Of a stretch of 64,000 nucleotides of DNA, positions 12,959 through 26,800 are shown one piece after another; position 1 is the stretch's first letter; every line of letters starts with the position of its first letter. The notes under the pieces were generated by a model that was not told the origin of the DNA, searched no databases, and worked only from the letters and a program-made list of their open reading frames with translations. The stretch is from Delphinus delphis (Eukaryota > Chordata > Mammalia > Artiodactyla > Delphinidae), in NCBI RefSeq assembly GCF_949987515.2, contig NW_027192658.1, positions 1,984,001-2,048,000 on the forward strand, given 5' to 3'. Made by a program: the position numbers and the translations under genes.

Positions 12959-13964
12959 TTGCCGTACCCTCACCTGGACCCTAAACCGTCCCCGTCCCCT
13001 AACCCTAACCCTAGCCCGAAACCTAACCCTAACCCTTCCCCGAAGCCTGACCCTCACCCGTCCCCTAATCCTAACCCGTATGCTAACATTAACCCGCTCC
13101 CTCACACGCACGCTCCCCCTAAAGCGTTGCCGTACCATCACCTGGACCCTAAACCGTCCCCGGTCCTAACCCTAACCCTAGCCCGAACCCTAACCCTAAC
13201 CCTTCCCCGAAGCCTGACCCTCACCCGTCCCCTAATCCTAACCCGTACGCTAACACTAACCCGCGCCCTCACACGCACGCTCCCCCTAAAGCTTTGCCGT
13301 ACCCTCACCTGGACCCTAAACCGTCCCCATCCCCTAACCCTAACCCTAGCCCGAACCCTAACCCTAACCCTTCCCCGAAGCCTGACCCTCACACGTCCCC
13401 TAATCCTAACCCGTACGCTAACACTAACCCGCGCCCTCACACGCACGCTCCCCCTAAAGCGTTGCCGTACCCTCACCTGGACCCTAAACCGTCCCCGTCC
13501 CCTAACCCTAACCCTAGCCCGAACCCTAACCCTAACCCTTCCCCGAAGCCTGACCCTCACACGTATCCTAATCCTCACCCGTACGCTAACACTAACCCGC
13601 GCCCTCACACGCTCGCTCTGCCTAAAGCATTGCCGTACCCTCACCTGGACCCTAAACCGTCCCCATCCCCTAACCCTAACCCTAGCCCGAACCCTAACCG
13701 TAACGCTTCCCCGAAGCCTGACCCTCCCCCGTCCCCTAATCCTAACCCGTACGCTAACACTAACCCGCGCCCTCACACGCACGCTCCCCCTAAAGCGTTG
13801 CCGTACCCTCACCTGGACCCTAAACCGTCCCCGGTCCTAACCCTAACCCTAGCCCGAACCCTAACACTAACCCTTCCCCGAAGCCTGACCCTCACCCGTC
13901 CCCTAATCCTAACCCGTACGCTAACACTACCCCGCGCCCTCACACGCACGCTTCCCCTAAAGCG
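12959..13964 (+). repeat. 6-monomer HOR, copy 1
   Basis: Six monomers (1,006 bp) duplicated immediately downstream. Landmarks are CGAAACCTAACC, CGTATGCTAACATT, two CCGGTCC one-base deletions (near 13,160 and 13,833), a CACACGTATCC / CCTCACCCG monomer, CACACGCTCGCTCTGCC and GCATTGCC. The CCGGTCC deletion type first appears here and then recurs up to 46.4 kb. Confidence 0.92.
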
Positions 13965-14970
13965 TTGCCGTACCCTCACCTGGACCCTAAACCGTCCCCG
14001 TCCCCTAACCCTAACCCTAGCCCGAAACCTAACCCTAACCCTTCCCCGAAGCCTGACCCTCACCCGTCCCCTAATCCTAACCCGTATGCTAACATTAACC
14101 CGCGCCCTCACACGCACGCTCCCCCTAAAGCGTTGCCGTACCATCACCTGGACCCTAAACCGTCCCCGGTCCTAACCCTAACCCTAGCCCGAACCCTAAC
14201 CCTAACCCTTCCCCGAAGCCTGACCCTCACCCGTCCCCTAATCCTAACCCGTACGCTAACACTAACCCGCGCCCTCACACGCACGCTCCCCCTAAAGCTT
14301 TGCCGTACCCTCACCTGGACCCTAAACCGTCCCCATCCCCTAACCCTAACCCTAGCCCGAACCCTAACTCTAACCCTTCCCCGAAGCCTGACCCTCACAC
14401 GTCCCCTAATCCTAACCCGTACGCTAACACTAACCCGCGCCCTCACACGCACGCTCCCCCTAAAGCGTTGCCGTACCCTCACCTGGACCCTAAACCGTCC
14501 CCGTCCCCTAACCCTAACCCTAGCCCGAACCCTAACCCTAACCCTTCCCCGAAGCCTGACCCTCACACGTATCCTAATCCTCACCCGTACGCTAACACTA
14601 ACCCGCGCCCTCACACGCTCGCTCTGCCTAAAGCATTGCCGTACCCTCACCTGGACCCTAAACCGTCCCCATCCCCTAACCCTAACCCTAGCCCGAACCC
14701 TAACCGTAACGCTTCCCCGAAGCCTGACCCTCCCCCGTCCCCTAATCCTAACCCGTACGCTAACACTAACCCGCGCCCTCACACGCACGCTCCCCCTAAA
14801 GCGTTGCCGTACCCTCACCTGGACCCTAAACCGTCCCCGGTCCTAACCCTAACCCTAGCCCGAACCCTAACACTAACCCTTCCCCGAAGCCTGACCCTCA
14901 CCCGTCCCCTAATCCTAACCCGTACGCTAACACTACCCCGCGCCCTCACACGCACGCTTCCCCTAAAGCG
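13965..14970 (+). repeat. 6-monomer HOR, copy 2
   Basis: Every landmark of copy 1 recurs at +1,006 bp. The 224-codon Arg-Val open frames at 13,138-13,812 and 14,144-14,818 translate identically. I noticed only isolated differences: CTAACTCTAACC near 14,367 in place of CTAACCCTAACC, and CCGCGCCC near 14,100 in place of the CCGCTCCC of copy 1. This is the youngest-looking duplication in the window. Confidence 0.92.
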
Positions 14971-17900
14971 TTGCCGTACCCTCACCTGGACCCTAAACCG
15001 TCCCCGTCCCCTAACCCTAACCCTAACCCTTCCCCGAAGCCTGACCCTCACCCGTCCCCTAATCCTAACCCGTACGCTAACACTAACCCGCGCCCTCACA
15101 CGCACGCTCCCCCTAAAGTGTTGCCGTACACTCACCTGGACCCTAAACCGTCCCCGTCCCCTAACCCTGACCCTAGCCCGAACCCTAACCCTAACCCTTC
15201 CCCAAGCCTGACCCTCACCCATCCACTAATCCTAACCCGTACGCTAACACTAACCCGCGCCCTCACACGCACGCTCCCCCTAAAGTGTTGCCGTACCCTC
15301 ACCTGGACCCTAAACCGTCCCAGTCCCGTAACCCTAACCCTAGCCCGAACCCTAACCCTAACCCTTCCCCGAAGCCTGACCCTCACCCGTCCCCTAATCC
15401 TAACCCGTACGCTAAAACTACCCCGCGCCCTCACACGCACGCTCCCCCTAAAGCGTTGCTGTACCCTCACCTGGACCCTAAACCGTCCCCGTCCCCTAAC
15501 CCTAACCGTAGCCCGAACCCTAACCCTAACCCTTCCCCGAAGCCTGACCCTCACCCGTCCCCTAATCCTAACCCATACGCTAACACTAACCCGCGCCCTC
15601 ACACGCACGCTCCACCTAAAGCGTTGCCGTACCCTCACCTGGAACCTAAACCGTCCCCGTCCCCTAACCCTAACCCTAGCCCGAACCCTAACCCTAACCC
15701 TTCCCCGAAGCCTGACCCTCACACGTCCCATAATCCTAACCCGTACGCTAACACTAACCCGCGCCCTCACACGCACGCTCCCCCTAAAGCGTTGCCATAC
15801 CCTCACCTGGACCCTAAACCGTCCCCATCCCCTAACCCTAACCCTAGCCCGAACCCTAACCCTAACACTTCCCCGAAGCCTGACCCTCACACGTTCCCTA
15901 ATCCTAACCCATACGCTAACACTAACCCGCACCCTCACACGCACGCTCCCCCTAAAGCGTTGCCGTACCCTCACCTGGACCCTAAACCGTGCCAGTCCCC
16001 TAACACTAACCCTAGCCCGAACCCTAACCCTAACGCTTCCCCGAAGCCTGACCCTCACCCGTCCCCTAATCCTAACCCGTATGCTAACATTAACCCGCGC
16101 CCTCACACGCACGCTCCCCCTAAAGCGTTGCCGTACCATCACCTGGACCCTAAACCGTCCCCGGTCCTAACCCTAACCCTAGCCCGAACCCTAACCCTAA
16201 CCCTTCCCCGAAGCCTGACCCTCACCCGTCCCCTAATCCTAACCCGTACGCTAACACTAACCCGCGCCCTCACACGCACGCTCCCCCTAAAGCTTTGCCG
16301 TACCCTCACCTGGACCCTAAACCGTCCCCATCCCCTAACCCTAACACTAGCCCGAACCCTAACCCTAACCCTTCCCCGAAGCCTGACCCTCACACGTCCC
16401 CTAATCCTAACCCGTACGCTAACACTAACCCGCACCCTCACACGCACGCTCCCCCTAAAGCGTTGCCGTACCCTCACCTGGACCCTAAACCGTCCCAGTC
16501 CCCTAACCCTAACCCTAGCCCGAACCCTAACCCTAACCCTTCCCCGAAGCCTGACCCTCCCCCGTCCCCTAATCCTAACCCGTATGCTAACATTAACCCG
16601 CGCCCTCACACGCACGCTCCCTCTAAAGCGTTGCCGTACCATCACCTGGACCCTAAACCGTCCCCGGTCCTAACCCTAACCCTAGCCCGAACCCTAACCC
16701 TAACCCTTCACCGAAGCCTGACCCTCACCCGTCCCCTAATCCTAACCCGTACGCTAACACTAACACGCGCCCTCACACGCACGCTCCCCCTAAAGCTTTG
16801 CCGTACCCTCACCTGGACCCTAAACCGTCCCCATCCCCTAACCCTAACCCTAGCCCGAACCCTAACCCTAACCCTTCCCCGAAGCCTGACACTCACACGT
16901 CCCCTAATCGTAACCCGTACGCTAACACTAACCCGCGCCCTCACACGCACGCTCCCCCTAAAGCGTTGCCGTACCCTCACCTGGACCCTAAACCGTCCCC
17001 GTCCCCTAACCCTAACCCTAGCCCGAACCCTAACACTAACCCTTCCCCGAAGCCTTACCCTCACACGTACCCTAATCCTCACCCGTACGCTAACACTAAA
17101 CCGCGCCCTCACACGCTCGCTCTGCCTAAAGCGTTGCCGTACCCTCACCTGGACCCTAAACCGTCCCCGTCCCCTAACCCTAACTCTAGCCCGAACCCTA
17201 ACCGTAACGCTTCCCCGAAGCCTGACCCTCCCCCGTCCCCTAATCCTAACCCGTACGCTAACACTAACCCGCGCCCTCACACGCACGCTGCCCCTAAAGC
17301 GTTGCCGTACCCTCACCTGGACCCTAAACCGTCCCCGGTCCTAACCCTAACCCTAGCCCGAACCCTAACCCTAACCCTTCCCCGAAGCCTGACCCTCACC
17401 CGTCCCCTAATCCTAACCCGTACGCTAACACTAACCCGCGCCCTCACACGCACGCTCCCCCTAAAGCGTTGCCGTACCCTCACGTGGACCCTAAACCGTC
17501 CCCGTCCCCTAACCCTAATCCTAGCCCGAAACATAACCCTAACACTTCCCCGAAGCCTGACCCTCACCCGTCCCCTAATCCTAACCCGTACGCTAACACT
17601 ACCCCGCGCCCTCACACGCACGCTTCCCCTAAAGCGTTGCTGTACCCTCACCTGGACCCTAAACCGTCCCCGTCCCCTAACCCTAACCCTAACCCTTCCC
17701 CGAAGCCTGACCCTCACCTGTCCCCTAATCCTAACCCGTACGCTAACACTACCCCGCGCCCTCACACGCACGCTCCCCCTAAAGCGTTGCCGTACCCTCA
17801 CCTGGACCCTAAACCGTCCCCGTCCCCTAACCCTAACCCTAGCCCGAACCCTAAACCTAACCCTTCCCAGAAGCCTGACCCTCACCCGTCCCCTAATCCT

Positions 17901-20808
17901 AACCCGTACGCTAACACTAACCCGCGCCCTCACACGCACGCTCCCCCTAAAGCGTTGCCGTACCCTCTCCTGGACCCTAAACCGTCCCCGTACCCTAACC
18001 CTAACCCTAGCCCGAACCCTAACCCTAACCCTTCCCCGAAGCCTGACCGTCACCCGTCCCCTAATCCTAACCCGTACGCTAACACTAACCCGCGCCCTCA
18101 CACGCACGCTCCCCCTAAAGCGTTGCCGTACCCTCACCTGGACCCTAAACCGTCCCCGTCCCCTAACCCTAACCCTAGCCCGAACCCTAACCCTAACACT
18201 TCCCTGAAGCCTGACCCTCACCCGTTCCCTAATCCTAACCCGTACGTAAACACTAACCCGCGCCCTCACACGCACGCTCCCCCTAAAGCGTTGCCGTACC
18301 CTCACCTGGACCCTAAACCGTCCCCGTCCCCTAACCCTAACCCTAGCCCGAACCCTAACCCTAACACTTCCCCGAAGCCTGACCCGCACCCGTCCCCTAA
18401 TCCTAACCCGTACGCTAACACTAACCCGCGCCCCCACACGCACGGTCCCCCTAAAGCGTTGCCGTACCCTCACCTGGACCCTAAACCGTCCCAGTCCCCT
18501 AACCCTAACTCTAGCCCGAACCCTAACCCTAACCCTTCCCCGAAGCCTGAACCTCACCCGTCCCCTAATCCTAACCCGTACGCTAACACTAACCCGCGCC
18601 CTCACACACACGCTCCACCTAAAGCGTCGCCGTACCCTCACCTGGAACCTAAACCGTCCCCGTCCCCTAACCCTAACCCTAGCCCGAACCCTAACCCTAA
18701 CCCTTCCCCGAAGCCTGACCCTCACCCGTCCCCTAATCCTAACTCGTACGCTAACACTAACCCGCGCCCTCACACGCACGCTCCCCCTAAAGCGTCGCTG
18801 TACCCTCACCTGGACCCTAAACCGTCCCTGTCCCGTAACCCTAACCGTAGCCCGAACCCTAACCCTAACACTTCCCCGAAGCCTGACCCTCACCCTTCCC
18901 CTAATCCTAACCCGTACGCTAACACTACCCCGCGCCCTCACACGCACGCTCCCCATAAAGCGTTGCCGTACCCTCACCTGGACCCTAAACCGGCCCCGTC
19001 ACCTAACCCTAACCCTAGCCCGAACCCTAACCCTAACCCTTCCCCGAAGCATGACCCTCACCCATTCCCTAATCCTAACTTGTATGCTAACACTAACCCG
19101 CGCCCTCACACGCACGCTCCCCCTAAAGCGTTGCCGTACCCTCACCTGGAACCTAAACCATCCCCGTCCCCTAACCCTAACCCTAGCCCGAACCCTAACC
19201 CTAACCCTTCGCCGAAGCCTGACCCTCACCCGTCCCCTAATCCTAACCCGTACGCTAACACTACCCCGCGCCCTCACACGCACGCTCCCCCTAAAGCATT
19301 GCCGTACCCTCACCTGGACCCTAAACCGTCCCCGTCCCCTAACCCTAACCCTAGCCCGAACCCTAACCCTAACCCTTCCCCGAAGCCTGACCCTCACCCG
19401 TCCCCTAATCTTAACCCGTACGCTAACACTAACCCGTGCCCTCACACGCACGCTCCCCCTAAAGCGTTGCCGTACCCTCACCTGGACCCTAAACCGTCCC
19501 CGTCCCCTAACCCTAACCCTAGCCCGAACCCTAACCCTAACCCTTCCCCGAAGCCTGACCCGCACCCGTCCCCTAATCCTAACCCGTACGCTAACACTAA
19601 CCCGCGCCCCCACACGCACGGTCCCCCTAAAGCGTTGCCGTACACTCACCTGGACCCTAAACCGTCCCCGTCCCCTAACCCTAACTCTAGCCCGAACCCT
19701 AACCCTAACCCTTCCCCGAAGCCTGACCCTCACCCGTCCCCTAATCCTAACCCGTACGCTAACACTAACCCGCGCCCTCACACACACGCTCCACGTAAAG
19801 CGTTGCCGTACCCTCACCTGGAACCTAAACCGTCCCCGTCCCCTTACCCTAACCCTAGCCCGAACCCTAACCCTAACCCTTCCCCGAAGCCTGACCCTCA
19901 CCCGTCCCCTAATCCTAACCCGTACGCTAACACTAACCCGCGCCCTCACACGCACGCTCCCCCTAAAGCGTTGCCGTACCCTCACCTGGACCCTCAACCG
20001 TCCCCGTCCCCTAACCCTAACCCTAGCCCGAACCCTAACCCTAAACCTTCCCCGAAGCCTGACCCTCACCCGTCCCTAATCCTAACCCGTACGCTAACAC
20101 TAACCCGCGCCCTCACATGCACGCTCCCCCTAAAGCGTTGCCGTACCCTCACCTGGACCCTAAACCGTCCCCGTCCCCTAACCCTAACCCTAGCCCGAAC
20201 CCTAACCCTAACCCTTCCCCGAAGCCAGACCCTCACCCGTCCCCTAATCCTAACCCGTACGCTAACACTAACCCGCGCCCTCACACGCACGCTCCCCCTA
20301 AAGCGTTGCCGTACCCTCTCCTGGACCCTAAACCATCCCCGTCCCCTAACCCTAACCCTAGCCCGAACCCTAACCCTAACCCTTACCCGAAGCCTGACCG
20401 TCACCCGTCCCCTAATCCTAACCCGTACGCTAACACTAACCCGCGCCCTCACACGCACGCTCCCCCTAAAGCGTTGCCGTACCCTCACCTGGACCCTCAA
20501 CCGTCCCCGTCCCCTAACCCTAACCCTAGCCCGAACCCTAACCCTAAACCTTCCCCGAAGCCTGACCCTCACCCGTCCCTAATCCTAACCCGTACGCTAA
20601 CACTAACCCACGCCCTCACATGCACGCTCCCCCTAAAGCGTTGCCGTACCCTCACCTGGACCCTAAACCGTCCCCGTCCCCTAACCCTAACCCTAGCCCG
20701 AACCCTAACCCTAACCCTTCCCCGAAGCCTGACCCTCACCCGTCCCCTAATCCTAACCCGTACGCTAACACTAACCCGCGCCCTCACACGCACGCTCCCC
20801 CTAAAGCG
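14971..20808 (+). repeat. Mosaic satellite block related to 40.2-42.6 kb
   Basis: About 35 monomers. The private variants CCATCCACTAATCC (about 15,219), CAGTCCCGTAACC (about 15,320) and GCTAAAACTACC (about 15,411) recur in order at about 40,323, 40,424 and 40,521, and again near 45,5xx. CGTACCCTAATCCTCACC with CACACGCTCGC (about 17,070-17,115) recurs at about 41,000 and 46,180. Three 3- or 4-monomer groups ending in CCGGTCC lie between 15.3 and 17.3 kb. The region 18.2-20.3 kb tracks 41.5-42.6 kb. One-base CGTCCCTAATCC deletions occur near 20,073 and 20,576. The marker monomer of the later HORs appears at 20,306. Confidence 0.8.
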
Positions 20809-23800
20809 TTGCCGTACCCTCCCCTGGACCCTAAACCATCCCCGTCCCCTAACCCTAACCCTAGCCCGAACCCTAACCCTAACCCTTCCCCGAAGCCTGA
20901 CCGTCACCCGTCCCCTAATCCTAACCCGTACGCTAACACTACACCGCGCCCTGACACGCACGCTTCCCCTAATGCGTTGCCGTACCCTCACCTGGACCCT
21001 AAACCGTCCCCGCCCCTAACCCTAACCCTAACCCTTCCCCGAAGCCTGACCCTCACCCGTCCCCTAATCCTAACCCGTACGCTAACACTAACCCGCGCCC
21101 TCACACGCACGCTCCACCTAAAGCGTTGCTGTACCATCACCTGGAACCTAAACCGTCCCCGTCCCCTAACCCTAACCCTAGCCCGAACCCTAACCCTAAC
21201 CCTTCCCCGAAGCCTGACCCTCACCCGTCCCCTAATCCTAACCCGTACGCTAACACTAACCCGCTCCCTCACACGCACGCTCTCCCTAAAGCGTTGCCGT
21301 ACCCTCACCTGGACCCTAAACCGTCCCCGTCCCCTAACCCTAACCCTAGCCCGAACCCTAACCCTAACCCTTCCCCGAAGCCTGACCCTCACCCGTCCCC
21401 TAATCCTAACCCGTACGCTAACTTAACCCGCGCCCTCACACGCACACTCCCCCTAAAGCGTTGCCGTACCCTCACCTGGACCCTAAACCGTCCCCGTCCC
21501 CTAACCCTAACCCTAGACCGAACCCTAACCCTAACCCTTCCCCGAAGCCTGACCCTCACCCGTCCCCTAATCCTAACCCGTACGCTAACACTAACCCGCG
21601 CCCTCACACGCACGCTCCCCCTAAAGCGTTGCCGTACCCTCACCCGGACCCTAAACCGTCCCCATCCCCTAACCCTAACCCTAGCCCGAACCCTAACCCT
21701 AACCCTTCCCCGAAGCCTGACCCTCACAGTCCCCTAATCCTAACCCGTACGCTAACACTAACCCGCACCCTCAGACGCACGCTCCCCCTAAAGCGTTGCC
21801 GTACCCTCACCTGGACCCTAAACCGTCCCCGTCCCCTAACCCTAACCCTAGCCCGAACCCTAACCCTAACCCTTCCCCGAAGCCTGACCCTCACAGTCCC
21901 CTAATCCTAACCCGTACGCTAACACTAACCCGCACCCTCAGACGCACGCTCCCCCTAAAGCGTTGCCGTACCCTCACCTGGACCCTAAACCGTCCCCGTC
22001 CCCTAACCCTAACCCTAGCCCGAACCCTAACCCTAACACTTCCCCGAAGCCTGACCCTCACACGTACCCTAATCCTCACCCGTACGCTAACACTAACCCG
22101 CGCCCTCACACGCTCGCTCTGCCTAAAGCGTTGCCGTACCCTCTCCTGGACCCTAAACCGTCCCCGTCCCCTAACCCTAACCCTAGCCCGAACCCTAACC
22201 GTAACGCTTCCCCGAAGCCTGACCCTCACCCGTCCCCTAATCCTAACCCGTACGCTAACACTAACCCGCGCCCTCACACGCACGCTCCCCCTAAAGCGTT
22301 GCCGTACCCTCACCTGGACCCTAAACCGTCCCCGGTCCTAACCCTAACCCTAGCCCGAACCCTAACCCTAAACCTTCCCCGAAGCCTGACCCTCACCCGT
22401 CCCCTAATCCTAACCCGTACGCTAACACTAACCCGCGCCCTCACACGCACGCTCCCCCTAAAGCGTTGCCGTACCCTCACCTGGACCCTAAACCGTCCCC
22501 GTCCCCTAACCCTAACCCTAGCCCGAACCATAACCCTAACCCTTCCCCGAAGCCTGACCCTCACCCGTCCCCTAATCCTAACCCGTACGCTAACACTACC
22601 CTGCGCCCTCACACGCACGCTTCCACTAAAGCGTTGCCGTACCCTCACCTGGACCCTAAACCGTCCCCGTTACCTAACCCTAACCCTAACACTTCCCCGA
22701 AGCCTGACCCTCACCCGTCCCCTAATCCTAACCCGTACGCTAACACTAACCCGCGCCCTCACACGCACGCTCCCCCTAAAGCGTTGCCGTACACTCACCT
22801 GGACCCTAAACCGCCCCCGTCCCCTAACCCTAACCGTAGCCCGAACCCTAACCCTAACCCTTCCCCGAAGCCTGACCCTCACCCGTCCCCTAATCCTAAC
22901 CCGTACGCTAACACTAACCCGCGCCCTCACACGCACGCTTCACCTAAAGCGTTGCCGTACCCTCACCTGGAACCTGAACCGTGCCCGTCCCCTAACCCTA
23001 AACCTAGCCCGAACCCTAACCCTAACCCTTCCCCGAAGCCTGACCCTCACCCGTCCCCTAATCCTAACCCGTACAATAACACTAACCCGCGCCCTCACAC
23101 GCACGCTCCCCCTAAAGCGTTGCCGTACCCTCACCTGGACCCTAAACCGTCCCCGTCCCCTAACCCTAACCCTAGCCCGAATCCTAACCCTAACCCTTCC
23201 CCGAAGCCTGACCCTCACCCCTCCCCTAATCCTAACCCGTACGCTAACACTAACCCGCGCCCTCACACGCACGCTCCCTTAAAGCGTTGCCGTACCCTCA
23301 CCTGGACCCTAAACCGTCCCCGTCCCCTAACCCTAACCCTAGCCCGAACCCTAACCCTAACCCTTCCCCGAAGCCTGACCCTCCCCCGTCCCCTAATCCT
23401 AACCCGTATTCTAACATTAACCCGCGCCCTCACACGCACGCTCCCCCTAAAGCGTTGCCGTACCATCACCTGGACCCTAAACCGTCCCCGGTCCTAACCC
23501 TAACCCTAGCCCGAACCCTAACCCTAACCCTTCCCCGAAGCCTGACCCTCACCCGTCCCCTAATCCTAACCCGTACGCTAACACTAACCCGCGCCCTCAC
23601 ACGCACGCTCCACCTAAAGCGTTGCCGTACCCTTACCTGGAACCTGAACCGTGCCCGTCCCCTAACCCTAACCCTAGCCCGAACCCTAACCCTAACCCTT
23701 CCCCGAAGCCTGACCCTCACCCGTCCCCTAATCCTAACCCGTACGCTAACACTAACCCGCGCCCTCACACGCACGCTCCCCCTAAAGCGTTGCCGTACCC

Positions 23801-26800
23801 TCACCTGGACCCTAAACCGTCCTCGTCCCCTAACCCTAACCCTAGCCCGAACCCTAACCCTAACCCTTCCCCGAAGCCTGACCCTCACCCCTCCCCTAAT
23901 CCTAACTCGTACGCTAACACTAACCCGCGCCCTCACACGCACGCTCCCTTAAAGCGTTGCCGTACCCTCACCTGGACCCTAAACCGTCCCCGTCCCCTAA
24001 CCCTAACCCTAGCCCGAACCCTAACCCTAACCCTTCCCCGAAGCCTGACCCTCCCCCGTCCCCTAATCCTAACCCGTATGCTAACATTAACCCGCGCCCT
24101 CACACGCACGCTCCCCCTAAAGCGTTGCCGTACCATCACCTGGACCCTAAACCGTCCCCGGTCCTAACCCTAACCCTAGCCCGAACCCTAACCCTAACCC
24201 TTCCCCGAAGCCTGACCCTCACCCGTCCCCTAATCCTAACCCGTACGCTAACACTAACCCGCGCCCTCACACGCACGCTCCCCCTAAAGCTTTGCCGTAC
24301 CCTCACCTGGACCCTAAACCGTCCCCATCCCCTAACCCTAACCCTAGCCCGAACCCTAACCCTAACCCTTCCCCGAAGCCTGACCCTCACACGTCCCCTA
24401 ATCCTAACTCGTACGCTAACACTAACCCGCGCCCTCACACGCACACTCCCCCTAAAGCGTTGCCGTACCCTCACCTGGACCCTAAACCGTCCCCGTCCCC
24501 TAACCCAAACCCTAGCCCGAACCCTAACCCTAACCCTTCCCCGAAGCCTGACCCTCACAAGTACCCTAATCCTCACCCGTACGCTAACACTAACCCGCGC
24601 CCTCACACGCTCGCTCTGCCTAAAGCGTTGCCGTACCCTCACCTGGACCCTAAACCGTCCCCGTCCCCTAACCCTAACCCTAGCCCGAACCCTAACCGTA
24701 ACGCTTCCCCGAAGCCTGACCCTCCCCCGTCCCCTAATCCTAACCCGTACGCTAACACTAACCTGCGCCCTCACACGCACGCTCCCCCTAAAGCGTTGCC
24801 GTACCCTCACCTGGACCCTAAACCGTCCCCGGTCCTAACCCTAACCCTAGCCCGAACCCTAACCCTAACACTTCCCCGAAGCCTGACCCTCACCCGTCCC
24901 CTAATCCTAACCCGTACGCTAACACTACCCCGCGCCCTCACACGCACGCTTCCCCTAAAGCGTTGCCGTACCCTCACCTGGACCCTAAACCGTCCCCGTC
25001 CCCTAACCCTAACCCTAACCCTTCCCCGAAGCCTGACCCTCACCCGTCCCCTAAGCCTAACCCGTACGCTAACACTAACCCGCGCCCTCACACGCACGCT
25101 CTCCCTAAAGCGTTGCCGTACCCTCACCTGGACCCTAAACCGTCCCCGTCCCCTAACCCTAACCCTAGCCCGAACCCTAACCCTAACCCTTCCCCGAAGC
25201 CTGACCCTCACCCGTCCCCTAATCCTAACCCGTACGCTAACACTAACCCGCGCCCTCACACGCACACTCCCCCTAAAGCGTTGCCGTACCCTCACCTGGA
25301 CCCTAAACCGTCCCCGTCCCCTAACCCTAACCCTAGACCGAACCCTAACCCTAAACCTTCCCCGAAGCCTGACCCTCACCCGTCCCCTAATCCTAACCCG
25401 TACGCTAACACTAACCCGCGCCCTCACACGCACGCTCCCCCTAAAGCGTTGCCGTACCCTCACCCGGACCCTAAACCGTCCCCATCCCCTAACCCTAACC
25501 CTAGCCCGAACCCTAACCCTAACCCTTCCCCGAAGCCTGACCCTCACAGTCCCCTAATCCTAACCCGTACGCTAACACTAACCCGCACCCTCAGACGCAC
25601 GCTCCCCCTAAAGCGTTGCCGTACCCTCACCTGGACCCTAAACCGTCCCCGTCCCCTAACCCTAACCCTAGCCCGAACCCTAACCCTAACCCTTCCCCGA
25701 AGCCTGACCCTCACAGTCCCCTAATCCTAACCCGTACGCTAACACTAACCCGCACCCTCAGACGCACGCTCCCCCTAAAGCGTTGCCGTACCCTCACCTG
25801 GACCCTAAACCGTCCCCGTCCCCTAACCCTAACCCTAGCCCGAACCCTAACCCTAACCCTTCCCCGAAGCCTGACCCTCACACGTACCCTAATCCTCACC
25901 CGTACGCTAACACTAACCCGCGCCCTCACACGCTCGCTCTGCCTAAAGCGTTGCCGTACCCTCTCCTGGACCCTAAACCGTCCCCGTCCCCTAACCCTAA
26001 CCCTAGCCCGAACCCTAACCGTAACGCTTCCCCGAAGCCTGACCCTCACCCGTCCCCTAATCCTAACCCGTACGCTAACACTAACCCGCGCCCTCACACG
26101 CACGCTCCCCCTAAAGCGTTGCCGTACCCTCACCTGGACCCTAAACCGTCCCCGGTCCTAACCCTAACCCTAACCCTTCCCCGAAGCCTGACCCTCACCC
26201 GTCCCCTAATCCTAACCCGTACGCTAACACTAACCCGCGCCCTCACACGCACGCTCCCCCTAAAGCGTTGCCGTACCCTCACCTGGACCCTAAACCGTCC
26301 CCGTCCCCTAACCCTAACCCTAGCCCGAACCCTAACCCTAACCCTTCCCCGAAGCCTGACCCTCACCCCTCCCCTAATCCTAACCCGTACGCTAACACTA
26401 ACCCGCGCCCTCACACGCACGCTCCCTTAAAGCGTTGCCGTACCCTCACCTGGACCCTAAACCGTCCCCGTCCCCTAACCCTAACCCTAGCCCGAACCCT
26501 AACCCTAACCCTTCCCCGAAGCCTGACCCTCCCCCGTCCCCTAATCCTAACCCGTATGCTAACATTAACCCGCGCCCTCACACGCACGTTCCCCCTAAAG
26601 CGTTGCCGTACCATCACCTGGACCCTAAACCGTCCCCGGTCCTAACCCTAACCCTAGCCCGAACCCTAACCCTAACCCTTCCCCGAAGCCTGACCCTCAC
26701 CCGTCCCCTAATCCTAACCCGTACGCTAACACTAACCCGCGCCCTCACACGCACGCTCCACCTAAAGCGTTGCCGTACCCTCACCTGGAACCTGAACCGT

